A DNA stretch of 64,000 nt from CAVVSD01 sp963837655 (lineage in GTDB: Bacteria > Actinomycetota > Thermoleophilia > Solirubrobacterales > Solirubrobacteraceae), in NCBI GenBank assembly GCA_963837655.1, contig CAWIOK010000021.1, forward strand, positions 496,001 through 560,000, written 5' to 3'. The position numbers and the translations under genes were made by a program. Under the pieces are notes generated by a model. The model searched no databases. It was not told the origin of the DNA and saw only the letters and a list, made by a program, of their open reading frames with translations. The number at the start of each line of letters is the position of its first letter. Position 1 is the stretch's first letter. This document shows positions 52,487-61,390 of this stretch, in pieces.

Positions 52487-54169
52487 GTGACCCGGTTCCT
52501 CCCGATCCTCGGCTGGCTGCCGCACTACGACCGGCGCTGGCTGCCGGCCGACGCGCTGGCGGGGCTGTCGGTCTGGGCGCTGCTCGTGCCGCAGAGCCTG
52601 GCGTACGCCACGCTGGCCGGGGTCCCGGTCCAGTACGGCCTGTACACGGCGTTCGCGGCGCTGCTCGCGTACCCGATCTTCGGAACCTCGCGGCAGCTCG
52701 CGGAGGGGCCCAGCGCGGCGGTCTGCGCGGTCGTGGCCGCCACCATCACGCCGCTCGTGGGCGCCGCCGCGCTCGGCACCGGAGCGGCGGCGCCGTACGC
52801 CGCCGCGCTCGCGCTCGTCACGGGCGGCGTCTACATCGTCCTCGGACTGCTGCGGATGGGCTGGGTCTCGACGTTCCTGTCGAAGGCGGTGATGGCGGGC
52901 TTCGTGCTCGGGTTCTCGATCGGGATCATCATCAACCAGGTGCACTCGCTGCTCGGGACGGCGGGCAGCGACGGCTCGTACGTCGACCAGCTCTGGAAGA
53001 CGATCGAGCAGATCCCCGACGCGAGCCTCACGACGGTGGCGGTCGGCTTCGGCTCGCTGGCCCTGCTGCTGGCCATGCGTTACGGGCTGCCCAGGTGGCC
53101 GCGGGCACTCATCGTCATGGCCCTCGCGATCGTCGCGGTGGACGTCCTGTCGCTGGCCGACCACGGCGTCACGGTGACGGGCGACGTCCCGACCGGGCTG
53201 TTCTCGGTCGGGATCCCCGACGTGAAGTCGAGCGACCTCGGCCCGCTGCTGCTGGGCGCCCTCGCCGTGATCTTCGTCGGCTACTCCGAGTCGCTGGCGG
53301 CCGCACGCTCGATGGCCGCCAAGCACGGGTACGAGATCGACGCCAACCAGGAGCTCATCGCGCAGGGCGCCTCGTGCGGGGCTGCAGGCCTCGTCGGCGG
53401 CTTCCCGATCGACGGGAGCCTGTCGAAGAGCTCGGTCGCCGACACCGCGGGGCAGCAGACCGAGATGGCGTCGCTCATCAACGCCGTCTTCATCCTGCTC
53501 ACGCTGCTGTTCCTGGCCAGCGTCTTCGAGAACCTCCCGAGCGCCACGCTCGGGGCGGTCGTGATCGATGCCATGGTCGGGCTCGTCACGTTCGGCGATC
53601 TGCGGCGCTACTTCGTCGTCAGCAGGGCCGACTTCGTGTTCTTCGCCGGGGCCATGGCCGGGATCCTCGTCTTCGGGATCATCGCGGGCATCCTCATCGG
53701 CGTCGTGCTGTCGCTTCTGCTGCTCATCGCGCGCTCCTCGCAGACGTCCGTGCGAGCGCTCGGGCGTGAGCCCGCCTCGGGCGTGTACCACGACCTCCGG
53801 GACGTCCCCGGCCTGGAGACGTCGCCCGACGTCCTCGTGGTCCGCATCGACGGGCCGCTGTTCTTCGCAGACACCGACCACTTCCGCAGCAAGGTGCGCG
53901 ACCTCGTGCGCGCGGCCGCGCCGACCGGCGTCGTCATCGACGCCGAGTCCGTCTTCCTCACCGACACCGACGGCGCCGACATCCTCGCCCAGATCGCCGG
54001 AGAGCTCCGCGACCGTGGCGTCGCACTGGCCCTCGCGCGGGTCCATCCCGCCACGCTGGACCTCTGGCGGCGCGCGGGGGCCATCGACGCGCTCGGCGAG
54101 GACCGCGTCCACGAGACCATCCACGACGCCGTCGAGGCACTGTCGCGGACGGGCGCAGTACGTAGCTGA
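52487..54169 (+). CDS. SulP-family anion transporter with STAS domain
   Basis: 560 aa. SLC26/SulP membrane domain (about residues 15-420): GLSVWALLVPQSLAYATLAG, GPSAAVCAVVAATITP, and QELIAQGASCGAAGLVGGFP with DGSLSKSS. C-terminal STAS domain (about 445-555). Transports sulfate, bicarbonate or another anion with H+ or Na+. GTG start. No carbonic anhydrase is adjacent. Confidence 0.92.
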   Translation: MTRFLPILGWLPHYDRRWLPADALAGLSVWALLVPQSLAYATLAGVPVQYGLYTAFAALLAYPIFGTSRQLAEGPSAAVCAVVAATITPLVGAAALGTGAAAPYAAALALVTGGVYIVLGLLRMGWVSTFLSKAVMAGFVLGFSIGIIINQVHSLLGTAGSDGSYVDQLWKTIEQIPDASLTTVAVGFGSLALLLAMRYGLPRWPRALIVMALAIVAVDVLSLADHGVTVTGDVPTGLFSVGIPDVKSSDLGPLLLGALAVIFVGYSESLAAARSMAAKHGYEIDANQELIAQGASCGAAGLVGGFPIDGSLSKSSVADTAGQQTEMASLINAVFILLTLLFLASVFENLPSATLGAVVIDAMVGLVTFGDLRRYFVVSRADFVFFAGAMAGILVFGIIAGILIGVVLSLLLLIARSSQTSVRALGREPASGVYHDLRDVPGLETSPDVLVVRIDGPLFFADTDHFRSKVRDLVRAAAPTGVVIDAESVFLTDTDGADILAQIAGELRDRGVALALARVHPATLDLWRRAGAIDALGEDRVHETIHDAVEALSRTGAVRS

Positions 54170-54173
54170 GCAA

Positions 54174-54476
54174 GTGACGTCGAGTGCTACTGATGAGCCC
54201 GGGACGCCGTGGCTCGATGCGCTCGCCATCGCATCGCCCCTGACTCTCCCCCTGATCTTCGCGGCGATCGGCGCACTGAGCCTCACCCACCAGGACGTGC
54301 CCACCGACCTGGCGGCCGCCGCGTAGATCGCCATGGGCACCATCGCGAGCATCACCGGCTGGTTCCCGGCCAGCGGCTCGGGGGAGGTCTTCCTGTTCGT
54401 GGGCATCGCCTTCGCGGTCCAGAACCTCGTGGTCGCCGACCGCACGATCGCGCAGGCGCCGCAGTCCGTCGCGACG
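54174..54476 (+). pseudogene. Small two-helix membrane protein interrupted by an in-frame TAG
   Basis: From GTG 54174 a frame encodes one membrane helix (IASPLTLPLIFAAIGAL), ends at TAG 54324-54326, and in the same frame continues with a second helix (FLFVGIAFAVQNLVV). Family not recognised. Either a 50-aa single-helix protein or a two-helix protein cut by a nonsense mutation. The 3' limit is approximate. It fills most of the 357-bp gap before the LuxR regulator. Confidence 0.4.
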
Positions 54477-54526
54477 GCGCAGGACGCTGGGGCCGGCATT
54501 TGCCCGTCGCGTAGGTTCGGCGCACG

Positions 54527-57109
54527 ATGTCGGCCCCCGGCGATGCCCTCCTGGAGCGCACGGACGAGCTCGAGGCGCTGGCGACCGGCCTCGCGCAGGT
54601 GTCCGCATCGGGCCGCGGGCGCCTCGTTCTCGTGGCCGGGGAGGCCGGGATCGGCAAGACCGCGCTCGTCGACGCGTTCGCCGCGCAGGTCGCCCCCACC
54701 CGTGTGCTGACCGGGGCATGCGAGGCCCTGCGCACCCCGCGCCCGCTCGGGCCGCTGCTGGACATCGCCGCCGACGTCGGGGGCGACCTCGCGGAGATCG
54801 CCGATGCGGGCGCCAGCCCGAGCGACGTCGTCCGCACCCTCCTGCGCGAGCTGCGCCGCCAGACGCCGACGCTCGTCGTGCTCGAGGACCTGCACTGGGC
54901 CGACGAGGCGACGCTCGACCTGCTCCGGCTCCTCGCGCGCCGCATCGCGACGGTCCCGGCGCTCGTCGTCGCCACGCACCGCGACGAGCTCGACCGCACG
55001 CACCCGCTGCGGGTGCTGCTCGGAGAGCTGCCGCGCCCGGCGGCCGGGCGGATCGGACTCCGCCCGCTGTCCGTCGGCGCCGTCGCCGCGCTCGCCGGCC
55101 CGCACGGCGTGGACGCCGGGCAGCTGCACAGCCGGACGTCCGGCAACCCGTTCTACGTGACCGAGGCGCTCGCCGGCGGGGGCGCGCTGCCCGAGACCGT
55201 GCTCGACGCCGTCCTCGCGCGCGCAGCCCGCCTGGGAGACGGCGCCCGCGCGCTTCTGGACGCCGTCGCGGTCGTGCCACCGCGCGCGGAGCTCTGGCTG
55301 CTGGAGGCGATCGCGTCCGAGCACCTGGAGCACCTCGAGGCCTGCATCGCGTCCGGGATGCTGCGCTCGGAGGACGGCGGCGTCGCCTTCCGCCACGAGA
55401 TCGCGAGGGTCGCGATCGACGACGCGCTGCCGCCGGACCGCCGCATCGCGCTGCACCGGCGCGTGCTCCCCGCCCTGGCGGGGCGGGCGGACGTCGCGCG
55501 GCTCGCGCACCACGCCGAGTCCGCCGGGGACGCAGAGGCGGTGCTACGTCACGCGACGGCAGCGGGTGACCGCGCCGCCCGGCTCGGGTCCCACAACGAG
55601 GCGGCGGAGCAGTTCGCGCGCGCGCTGCGCTTCGCGCCGCACGGCGACGCGCGACTCGACCTCCTCGAGCGCCGATCCTACGCCTGCTACCTCACGAACG
55701 ACATCCCCGGCGCCGTCGACGCCCGCCGCGAGGCGCTGGCCGTCCACGCCGAGCGCGGCGACCGCCGCCGTGCCGGCGACTCCCACCGCTGGCTGTCACG
55801 CCTCGCCTGGTTCAGTGGCGACAACGCGACCGCGGAGGGCGAGGCGCTCGCCGCGGTGCGACTCCTGGAGGCGATGGAGCACGGCCCCGAGCTCGCGATG
55901 GCCTGGAGCAACACGGCGCAGCTGCGCATGCTCGCCGACGACCTCCCCGGGACGCTCGAGTGGGGCGTGCCCGCCATCGATCTCGCACAGCGCCTGGACG
56001 AGGTCGAGACGCTCGCGCACGCGCTGTGCAACGTCGGCGCCGCCGAGGGCCGCGCGGGCCTGCCGGAGGGCCGGGAGAAGCTGCGGCGCAGCCTGGACCT
56101 CGCCCTGGAGGCCGGGCTGGAGGAGCACGCGGCACGCGCTCACACGAACCTGTCCTGCGGCGCGATCCGCGCCCGGCGCTACACGGAGGGCGACCGCTGC
56201 CTCGAGGTCGGGCTCGCCTACTGCCGCGACCGCGACCTGGATTCCTGGCGCCTGTACATGCTCGGCTGGGCGGCGCGCTCGCACCTCGAGCAGGGCCGGT
56301 GGGACGACGCCGCGCAGTGCGCGAGCACTGTGCTGCGCGAGTCACGCACCGCGCCGACGCGGATCTCGGCGCTCACGGTCCTCGGCCGGCTGCGCGCCCG
56401 GCGCGGCGACCCCGATGTCTGGTCGCCGCTCGACGAGGCCGGCGAGCTCGCCCCGCCGACGGGGGAGCTGCAGCGGATCGTCCCCGCCGTGCTCGCGCGG
56501 GCGGAGGCACGCTGGCTCGGGGGGGAGGCAGGCCGGATCGCGGCGGAGACCGACGAGGCGCTGATGCTGGCGCGGCGCAACCGCGACACGTGGGCGGTCG
56601 GCGAGCTCACGACGTGGCGGCGACGCGCCGGCATCGAGCCCAGCACCGAGGACCTCGCCCTCTGCGAGGACCCGTTCCGCCTGGAGCTCACAGGCGACGC
56701 GGTCGGTGCCGCCACCGCATGGCGCGCGCTCGGCTGCCCGTACGAGGCGGCCCTCGCGCCGCTCGCCGGCGAGGACCCGGATGCGATGCTCGCCGGCCTC
56801 GAGGAGCTGCGGGCCCTCGGTGCGACCGCGAGCGCCGCGCGGGTCGCTCGGGCGCTGCGCGAGCGCGGCGTGCGCAACCTGCGCCAGGGCCCTCGCCGCG
56901 CGACCCGGGCCAACCCGGCCGGGCTCACGGTCCGTGAGCTCGAGGTGCTCCGGCTGCTCGCGGAGGGCATGCGCAACGCGCAGATCGCCGAGCGGCTCGT
57001 GGTCTCGCCCAAGACCGTGGGCCATCACGTCTCGGCGATCCTGCGCAAGCTCGGAACGGCGACGCGGACGCAGGCCGCGGCCGAGGCGGCTCGCCTGCAG
57101 ATCATCTGA
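54527..57109 (+). CDS. Large LuxR-family ATP-dependent regulator (LAL/MalT-like)
   Basis: 860 aa. N-terminal AAA/STAND module with Walker A AGEAGIGKTALV (near 35) and Walker B VVLEDLHWADEATLD; a middle of TPR-like helical repeats (about 330-700); C-terminal LuxR HTH (LTVRELEVLRLLAEGMRNAQ, then KTVGHHVSAILRKLGTATRT). It senses an unknown inducer. The DUF4242 gene follows 80 nt after its stop and may be its target. Confidence 0.92.
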   Translation: MSAPGDALLERTDELEALATGLAQVSASGRGRLVLVAGEAGIGKTALVDAFAAQVAPTRVLTGACEALRTPRPLGPLLDIAADVGGDLAEIADAGASPSDVVRTLLRELRRQTPTLVVLEDLHWADEATLDLLRLLARRIATVPALVVATHRDELDRTHPLRVLLGELPRPAAGRIGLRPLSVGAVAALAGPHGVDAGQLHSRTSGNPFYVTEALAGGGALPETVLDAVLARAARLGDGARALLDAVAVVPPRAELWLLEAIASEHLEHLEACIASGMLRSEDGGVAFRHEIARVAIDDALPPDRRIALHRRVLPALAGRADVARLAHHAESAGDAEAVLRHATAAGDRAARLGSHNEAAEQFARALRFAPHGDARLDLLERRSYACYLTNDIPGAVDARREALAVHAERGDRRRAGDSHRWLSRLAWFSGDNATAEGEALAAVRLLEAMEHGPELAMAWSNTAQLRMLADDLPGTLEWGVPAIDLAQRLDEVETLAHALCNVGAAEGRAGLPEGREKLRRSLDLALEAGLEEHAARAHTNLSCGAIRARRYTEGDRCLEVGLAYCRDRDLDSWRLYMLGWAARSHLEQGRWDDAAQCASTVLRESRTAPTRISALTVLGRLRARRGDPDVWSPLDEAGELAPPTGELQRIVPAVLARAEARWLGGEAGRIAAETDEALMLARRNRDTWAVGELTTWRRRAGIEPSTEDLALCEDPFRLELTGDAVGAATAWRALGCPYEAALAPLAGEDPDAMLAGLEELRALGATASAARVARALRERGVRNLRQGPRRATRANPAGLTVRELEVLRLLAEGMRNAQIAERLVVSPKTVGHHVSAILRKLGTATRTQAAAEAARLQII

Positions 57110-57189
57110 AGATGGGTCGTCCTCCCGATGTCGGCGGCGTCGCCGCTGCCTACGGTCGGCGTATGCGAGACACCGACGAGGAGACGACC

Positions 57190-57486
57190 ATGCAGCTCTA
57201 CGCGATCATGCGCCGCAACGGCTGGGGCTCGGGTGCGGAGCTCGAGGAGGCCGCGGCGCTGTCGGCCAGGATCGGCGACGAGGAGATGCCCGACGACATC
57301 CGCTGGATCCGCAGCTACGTCATCGACGAGGGCGGCGGCGCGGTCGGGACGCTGTGTATCTACGAGGCGTCCAGCCCGGAGGCGATCCGGGAGCACGCGC
57401 GCCGTGTCGGCATGCCGGCGCAGGAGATCCTCACCATCCTCGACACGGTGATCGTGCGGCCCGACCCGACCCCGGCGGGGGTGTAG
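57190..57486 (+). CDS. DUF4242 (nickel-binding-like) protein
   Basis: 98 aa small alpha/beta protein: QLYAIMRRNGWGSGAEL, RWIRSYVIDEGGGAVGTLCI, YEASSPEAIREHARRVG, the standard DUF4242 profile of a ferredoxin-like barrel. The start at 57190 has GAGGAG 6 nt upstream; ATG 57163 is a possible longer start. Function unknown. Confidence 0.8.
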   Translation: MQLYAIMRRNGWGSGAELEEAAALSARIGDEEMPDDIRWIRSYVIDEGGGAVGTLCIYEASSPEAIREHARRVGMPAQEILTILDTVIVRPDPTPAGV

Positions 57487-57493
57487 CCCGCTC

Positions 57494-57929
57494 TCAGAGG
57501 TCGCGGCGGTCGCTGACGCCGAGCTTGCGCATCGCCCGGTAGAGGTGGCTCTCCACCGTGCGGATCGACAGCACGAGCCGATCGGCGATCTCCGCGTTCG
57601 TCAGGCCGCCGGCGCCGACGCCGTGGTCGACGCGGAAGCCAGGGGGATGGCGGTCGTCGACGCGTCGTCGACGCCGAGGACCACCTTGCGCCCGTCGGCC
57701 CGGGACCGCAGCGCGTCGGCGCTGCGGCCCGCGAACGCTCCGAGCGGGACTGTCGCGGAGCTGCGCGTCGCCTGCGCCCAGACGGCGAGGGCGCCGTCGC
57801 ACTCACGACGATCCCGCGGCAGTCCGTGTCCCTCAGCGCGTCGGCGATCCGGGTGAGCTCCGCGTCACGACCGACCAGTGGCCACGTCCCGGACAGCGAT
57901 GACGTGGCCACTGTGGATCTTTCCGGCAT
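57494..57929 (-). pseudogene. Remnant of a second LAL-type LuxR regulator
   Basis: N-terminal 30 residues are recognisable (WPLVGRDAELTRIADALRDT), then in a shifted frame a degraded P-loop-ATPase middle (VPLGAFAGRSADALRSR; VVLGVDDAS), then the LuxR HTH (LTNAEIADRLVLSIRTVESH; YRAMRKLGVSDRRDL). About 435 bp remain of a gene normally around 2.7 kb, with Walker A lost. Large internal deletions plus a frameshift, unlike the intact paralogue 400 bp away. Confidence 0.75.
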
Positions 57930-57962
57930 GGCGCGTCCGAACTCTCGACGCGCGGGGTCTGA

Positions 57963-58385
57963 TCAAGCGAGGAGCTTCGCCTTCATCGCGTCGTACTCGC
58001 CCTGGCTGAGGGCGCCGCTGTCGAGGAGGCCCTTTGCCTTCTCCAACTCGCTCGCCGCGCCGCCGCCGCCGTCCTTCGCAGCGACCGACTGCACATAGTC
58101 GTTGAACTGTGCCTGGGCCGCCTGCGCACGCTCGGCGCTGCGCACGCCCATGCCGTGGCCGTTGACGATCAGGTAGAGGAGGGTGCCGAGGAACGGCAGG
58201 ATGATGAGCACCACCACCCACCCGGCCTTGACCCACCCCGACGTGTCGTGACGACGGAACAGATCGCCGATGATCACGATCAGGACCCAGATCCAGGCGA
58301 CCCACGCGAAGAAGATGATCATGGACCACAGGACGTCCATGAAGGGGTAGTCAGCAGCGATCACCATCGGGGTTGCAGCCTCCAT
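57963..58385 (-). CDS. PLDc_N/SHOCT membrane protein
   Basis: 140 aa. Two membrane helices (MDVLWSMIIFFAWVAWIWVL; WVVVLIILPFLGTLLYLIVN) as in the PLDc_N two-helix unit, then a linker and a C-terminal SHOCT motif (KAKGLLDSGALSQGEYDAMK). Common in actinobacteria; thought to be an oligomerising membrane protein. Start could also be ATG 58367. Confidence 0.85.
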   Translation of the reverse strand: MEAATPMVIAADYPFMDVLWSMIIFFAWVAWIWVLIVIIGDLFRRHDTSGWVKAGWVVVLIILPFLGTLLYLIVNGHGMGVRSAERAQAAQAQFNDYVQSVAAKDGGGGAASELEKAKGLLDSGALSQGEYDAMKAKLLA

Positions 58386-58560
58386 CGGTCGGTGCGCCCT
58401 CCCACTCCGGAAAGGAGTGCCTCGGCGCCAGGTCGTGACTGCGGAGTTCTATCCGCATGGGTGGAGTCCTGTCGACCGCGCGCCCAAGATGGGGAGCACC
58501 TCCCGATGTCAGGGGCCATGGGCGGGCGTAGCGTCGCGTCACCCCCCGAAAGGAGCCGAG

Positions 58561-59403
58561 ATGGCCACCCGTTCCCCGGTCGACGCAGCGCCGGCAGACG
58601 CAGAGCTGAAGGCGCGCCACCGCCAGATGTGGGCGTCCGGCGACTACCCGTCCATGGTCGAGACGTTCCTCACCCCGCTGGGCCCGCGCCTCGTCGAGGC
58701 CTGCGGCATCGGTGCGGGCCAGCGCGTCCTCGACGTCGCCGCCGGCACCGGCAACGCGTCCATCCCCGCCGCGCAGCGCGGCGCGGAGGTCACGGCCAGC
58801 GACCTCACGCCGGAGCTCCTGGACGCGGGCCGCATCCGCGCGCGGGCCGCGGGCGTCGAGCTCGACTGGGTCGAGGCCGACGCGGAGCACCTGCCGTTCG
58901 CCGACGCGTCGTTCGACGTCGTCATGTCGGCCATCGGCGCGATGTTCGCGCCGCACCACCGCGAGGCCGCCGACGAGTTGGTCCGCACGTGCCGCCCGGG
59001 CGGCACGATCGGCCTGCTGAGCTGGACCCCCGAGGGCATGCTCGGGGCCCTCTTCCGGACGATGGGGCCCTTCGCGCCGCCGCCGCCCCCCGGCGCCCAG
59101 CCGCCGCCGCTGTGGGGCAGCGAGGAGCACCTGGCCGAGCTCTTCGGCGATCGCGTGGCGTTCACCGGCCAGGAGCGCGGCGTGCTCGAGATCACCGCGT
59201 TCAAGCGGCCCGAGGACTACGCCGAGCACTTCAAGGCGCGCTACGGGCCGACCATCGTGGCCCAGGCCAACGCCCGCAAGAACGGGCGCGAGACCGAGTT
59301 CGAGGACGCGCTGCAGCGCTTCTGCGAGGAGTACGACGTGGGCACGCCCGACCAGGCGCGCTTCGAGATGCAGTACCTCCTGTCCGTCGGGACGACGGTC
59401 TAG
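58561..59403 (+). CDS. Class I SAM-dependent methyltransferase
   Basis: 280 aa. SAM-binding motif VLDVAAGTGNASIPAA, motif II region VEADAEHLPFADASFDVVMS and post-motif CRPGGTIGLLSW, typical of UbiE/BioC-like methyltransferases. AAAGGAG about 7 nt upstream of the ATG. Substrate unknown. The stop overlaps the convergent alpha-toroid gene by 4 nt. Confidence 0.92.
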   Translation: MATRSPVDAAPADAELKARHRQMWASGDYPSMVETFLTPLGPRLVEACGIGAGQRVLDVAAGTGNASIPAAQRGAEVTASDLTPELLDAGRIRARAAGVELDWVEADAEHLPFADASFDVVMSAIGAMFAPHHREAADELVRTCRPGGTIGLLSWTPEGMLGALFRTMGPFAPPPPPGAQPPPLWGSEEHLAELFGDRVAFTGQERGVLEITAFKRPEDYAEHFKARYGPTIVAQANARKNGRETEFEDALQRFCEEYDVGTPDQARFEMQYLLSVGTTV

Positions 59404-60275
59404 ATCCGGCGCTCGGCCAGCAGGATCGCCACCGCACGCACCGTCGCGTAGCCCCGCCACTCCAGTGCGGCCTGCGGCGAGTGGCTGTCGAAGTCGACGG
59501 TCCACCCGCCGTCGTCCTGCTGGCCGGCCGCGAGGCGGTCGAGCTCGGCGTCGACGACGCCGTCCGCGAAGAGCGCGCGGGCCGGATGGGCGGGCAGCGG
59601 CGCGAAGTCCAGCAGCCGCATGACCTCGTCCTCCAGCCCGCCCTCGACGTGCACGACGCCGTCCGGCGGCACGTACGCGCCGAGGCGCGCGATGCGGCCG
59701 CTCGCGTCATCGCTCATCGCGCCGAGCAGCTCGAAGGCGAACCGCAGCTCGAGCGCGTGCGGGGCGCCGTCGATCGCGTCGATGGCGGCGAGGCAGTGCT
59801 GCGTCGCGGATGCGAGCCAGGGATGCGCGGCGACGGCGGCATCGTGCGCGGCCACGCGATGCGCCTGGCCGGCGACCGCCGCCGTGATCTGCAGCGACGA
59901 GACATGGGGGTCGCCCGCGACCCAGAACGGTGCGCAGGCCGCAGGGTCGGGGATGGGCAGCGCGAAGGGCACGCCGCCGTCGGGCAGCGAGGCGTCGTCC
60001 AGCCAGTCGCACAGCTGCGCCGCGCGCGGCGTCGTGGTGGCCCCGGCGTCGGCGAACGCCTCGAATGCGTGGAGCGCCGCGCCGGGCTGGCTCGTGACCG
60101 AGCGCAGGTCGGGCTCCAGGCCCCAGCCGTAGCCGCCGTCGGGGTTGCGGTAGGCCTCGACCGCGCCGAGCAGCCCCGCCGCGTCCCCTCCCTGCAGCCG
60201 CGCGAAGCGGTGCCGGTCCAGGACGCGGGCGTGCGCGGTCATGAACGCGGCGGCCTTGTCGAGATCGATGTCCAT
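59400..60275 (-). CDS. Prenyltransferase/squalene-cyclase-like alpha-toroid protein
   Basis: 291 aa of helical repeats with QW-like motifs (AYRNPDGGYGWGLEPDLRS; LAAGQQDDGGWTVDFDSHSP; WRGYATVRAVAIL). Such short toroids are widespread in actinobacteria; the catalytic DxDD of true cyclases is not seen, so enzymatic activity is doubtful. Confidence 0.75.
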   Translation of the reverse strand: MDIDLDKAAAFMTAHARVLDRHRFARLQGGDAAGLLGAVEAYRNPDGGYGWGLEPDLRSVTSQPGAALHAFEAFADAGATTTPRAAQLCDWLDDASLPDGGVPFALPIPDPAACAPFWVAGDPHVSSLQITAAVAGQAHRVAAHDAAVAAHPWLASATQHCLAAIDAIDGAPHALELRFAFELLGAMSDDASGRIARLGAYVPPDGVVHVEGGLEDEVMRLLDFAPLPAHPARALFADGVVDAELDRLAAGQQDDGGWTVDFDSHSPQAALEWRGYATVRAVAILLAERRI

Positions 60276-60329
60276 GCGGCCGACTCTGCCGCGTCCGGTC
60301 GCGGGCGTCTTGCAGCTTTCAGACGTGGA

Positions 60330-60995
60330 TCAGGATGTGACGCAGCAGCGGCAGTCGTTGTAGATGCAGCACCCGCAGCCGCAGCAGAACGTGCCGTTGT
60401 AGCAACACCGCCCGTCCTGCCCCTGGCAGGCGAACGTCTCCCCGGGGCAGGTGCCGTTCGACGCGCTGTTCTGCGGCGGCTGGGCGGGCTCGTCGCCGGG
60501 CTGCGGGCGCTGCGGGGGCCCGATGACCCGGCAGTTGAACTCCGAGTCGTTCTGCTGCTTGGCGAAGCTGGTCTGACACCTGTTCGAATCGGCGAGGGCA
60601 TTGGTCATCGCGCCGAGCGCTCCCCGGAGCTGACGCTCCGCCTCCGCGCGCTGCTTGCGGTTCGGTCTGGCGCTGTCGAGCACCGCCTTCGCCTGGTCGT
60701 AGCGCTCGCCGGCCTCCTTGTACGCCGCAGCCGGGCCTCGCAGACACTCCTGCAGCGCCGCGGTGTTCTCCTTCGTGCGCGCCTTGATGCACGCGGCCGA
60801 ATCCTGCGCGAGCGCAGCGGTCGGCGTCACCATCCGCAGCGCCCCTCCGGTGAGTGCGACCGCGCCCGCGATGCGCATGAACACACGCCGCGACAGCACA
60901 TGTCGCGTCGGGGGAGCCGTCGGCTCGGCGGTCTCGCCGGCCACGGTCCGGCGTGCGAGCGCGTCGAGCCACCCGTCGTTCTTGGAGGCGCTCAT
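60330..60995 (-). CDS. Tat-exported cysteine-rich protein (12 Cys in the last 39 residues)
   Basis: 221 aa. Long N-terminus with a twin-arginine signal (SRRVFMRIAGAVALTGG), a helical mid-part (about 60-150) with four scattered cysteines, a Pro-rich linker, then a C-terminal knot: CPGETFACQGQ, GRCCYNGTFCCGCGCC, DCRCC. Twelve cysteines imply up to six disulfides or a metal cluster. Folding in the cytoplasm before Tat export would need control. TGATG overlap with the preceding gene, in an operon with a MauE-redoxin fusion. Not a family I recognise; the disulfide count recalls methylamine dehydrogenase light chain. Confidence 0.85.
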   Translation of the reverse strand: MSASKNDGWLDALARRTVAGETAEPTAPPTRHVLSRRVFMRIAGAVALTGGALRMVTPTAALAQDSAACIKARTKENTAALQECLRGPAAAYKEAGERYDQAKAVLDSARPNRKQRAEAERQLRGALGAMTNALADSNRCQTSFAKQQNDSEFNCRVIGPPQRPQPGDEPAQPPQNSASNGTCPGETFACQGQDGRCCYNGTFCCGCGCCIYNDCRCCVTS

Positions 60996-61390
60996 CACAG
61001 AAACCGCCGCAGGGACTCGAGCTGCTCGCTGCCCGCCCCGAGCCGTTCCTCGGCGCTCGCCGCGGCATCGATCCCCTGCTGGGTCCCCACGGCCTCGAGG
61101 CTCTTTTCGAGGGCTGCGTACCCCTCGGCGAGCGCGCCGAGCGCGGCGTACGCGCGGCTCCGCCCCGGCGTGTCACGCGGTAGCGCCCTGACCCGCCGGC
61201 GCGCCGTCGCGATGTCGTGGCTCAGCCGGTCCAGCGCGGAGCGCATTCGGGACGACAGGAAGGGCCCATCGGTCCGTCCCGACTCCACGGTCGCGGTGGC
61301 GTAGGACAGCGTCGCACGAGCGAGCGCGGCGCTGTCGGCGGCGATCTTGCGCTCGTACGGACCCAGCGCCCTGCCCAGCACCGTGGTCAC
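60995..61390 (-). CDS. Helical protein in the MauE/Cys-rich operon
   Basis: 131 aa, almost entirely alpha-helical and soluble, with no cysteine and no signal peptide (helices around RKIAADSAALARATLSYATA, ALDRLSHDIATARRRVRALP, LGALAEGYAALEKSLEA). GTG start overlaps the MauE-redoxin stop and its own TGA overlaps the Cys-rich ATG. No family recognised; a chaperone for the Tat substrate is a guess from position. Confidence 0.7.
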   Translation of the reverse strand: MTTVLGRALGPYERKIAADSAALARATLSYATATVESGRTDGPFLSSRMRSALDRLSHDIATARRRVRALPRDTPGRSRAYAALGALAEGYAALEKSLEAVGTQQGIDAAASAEERLGAGSEQLESLRRFL

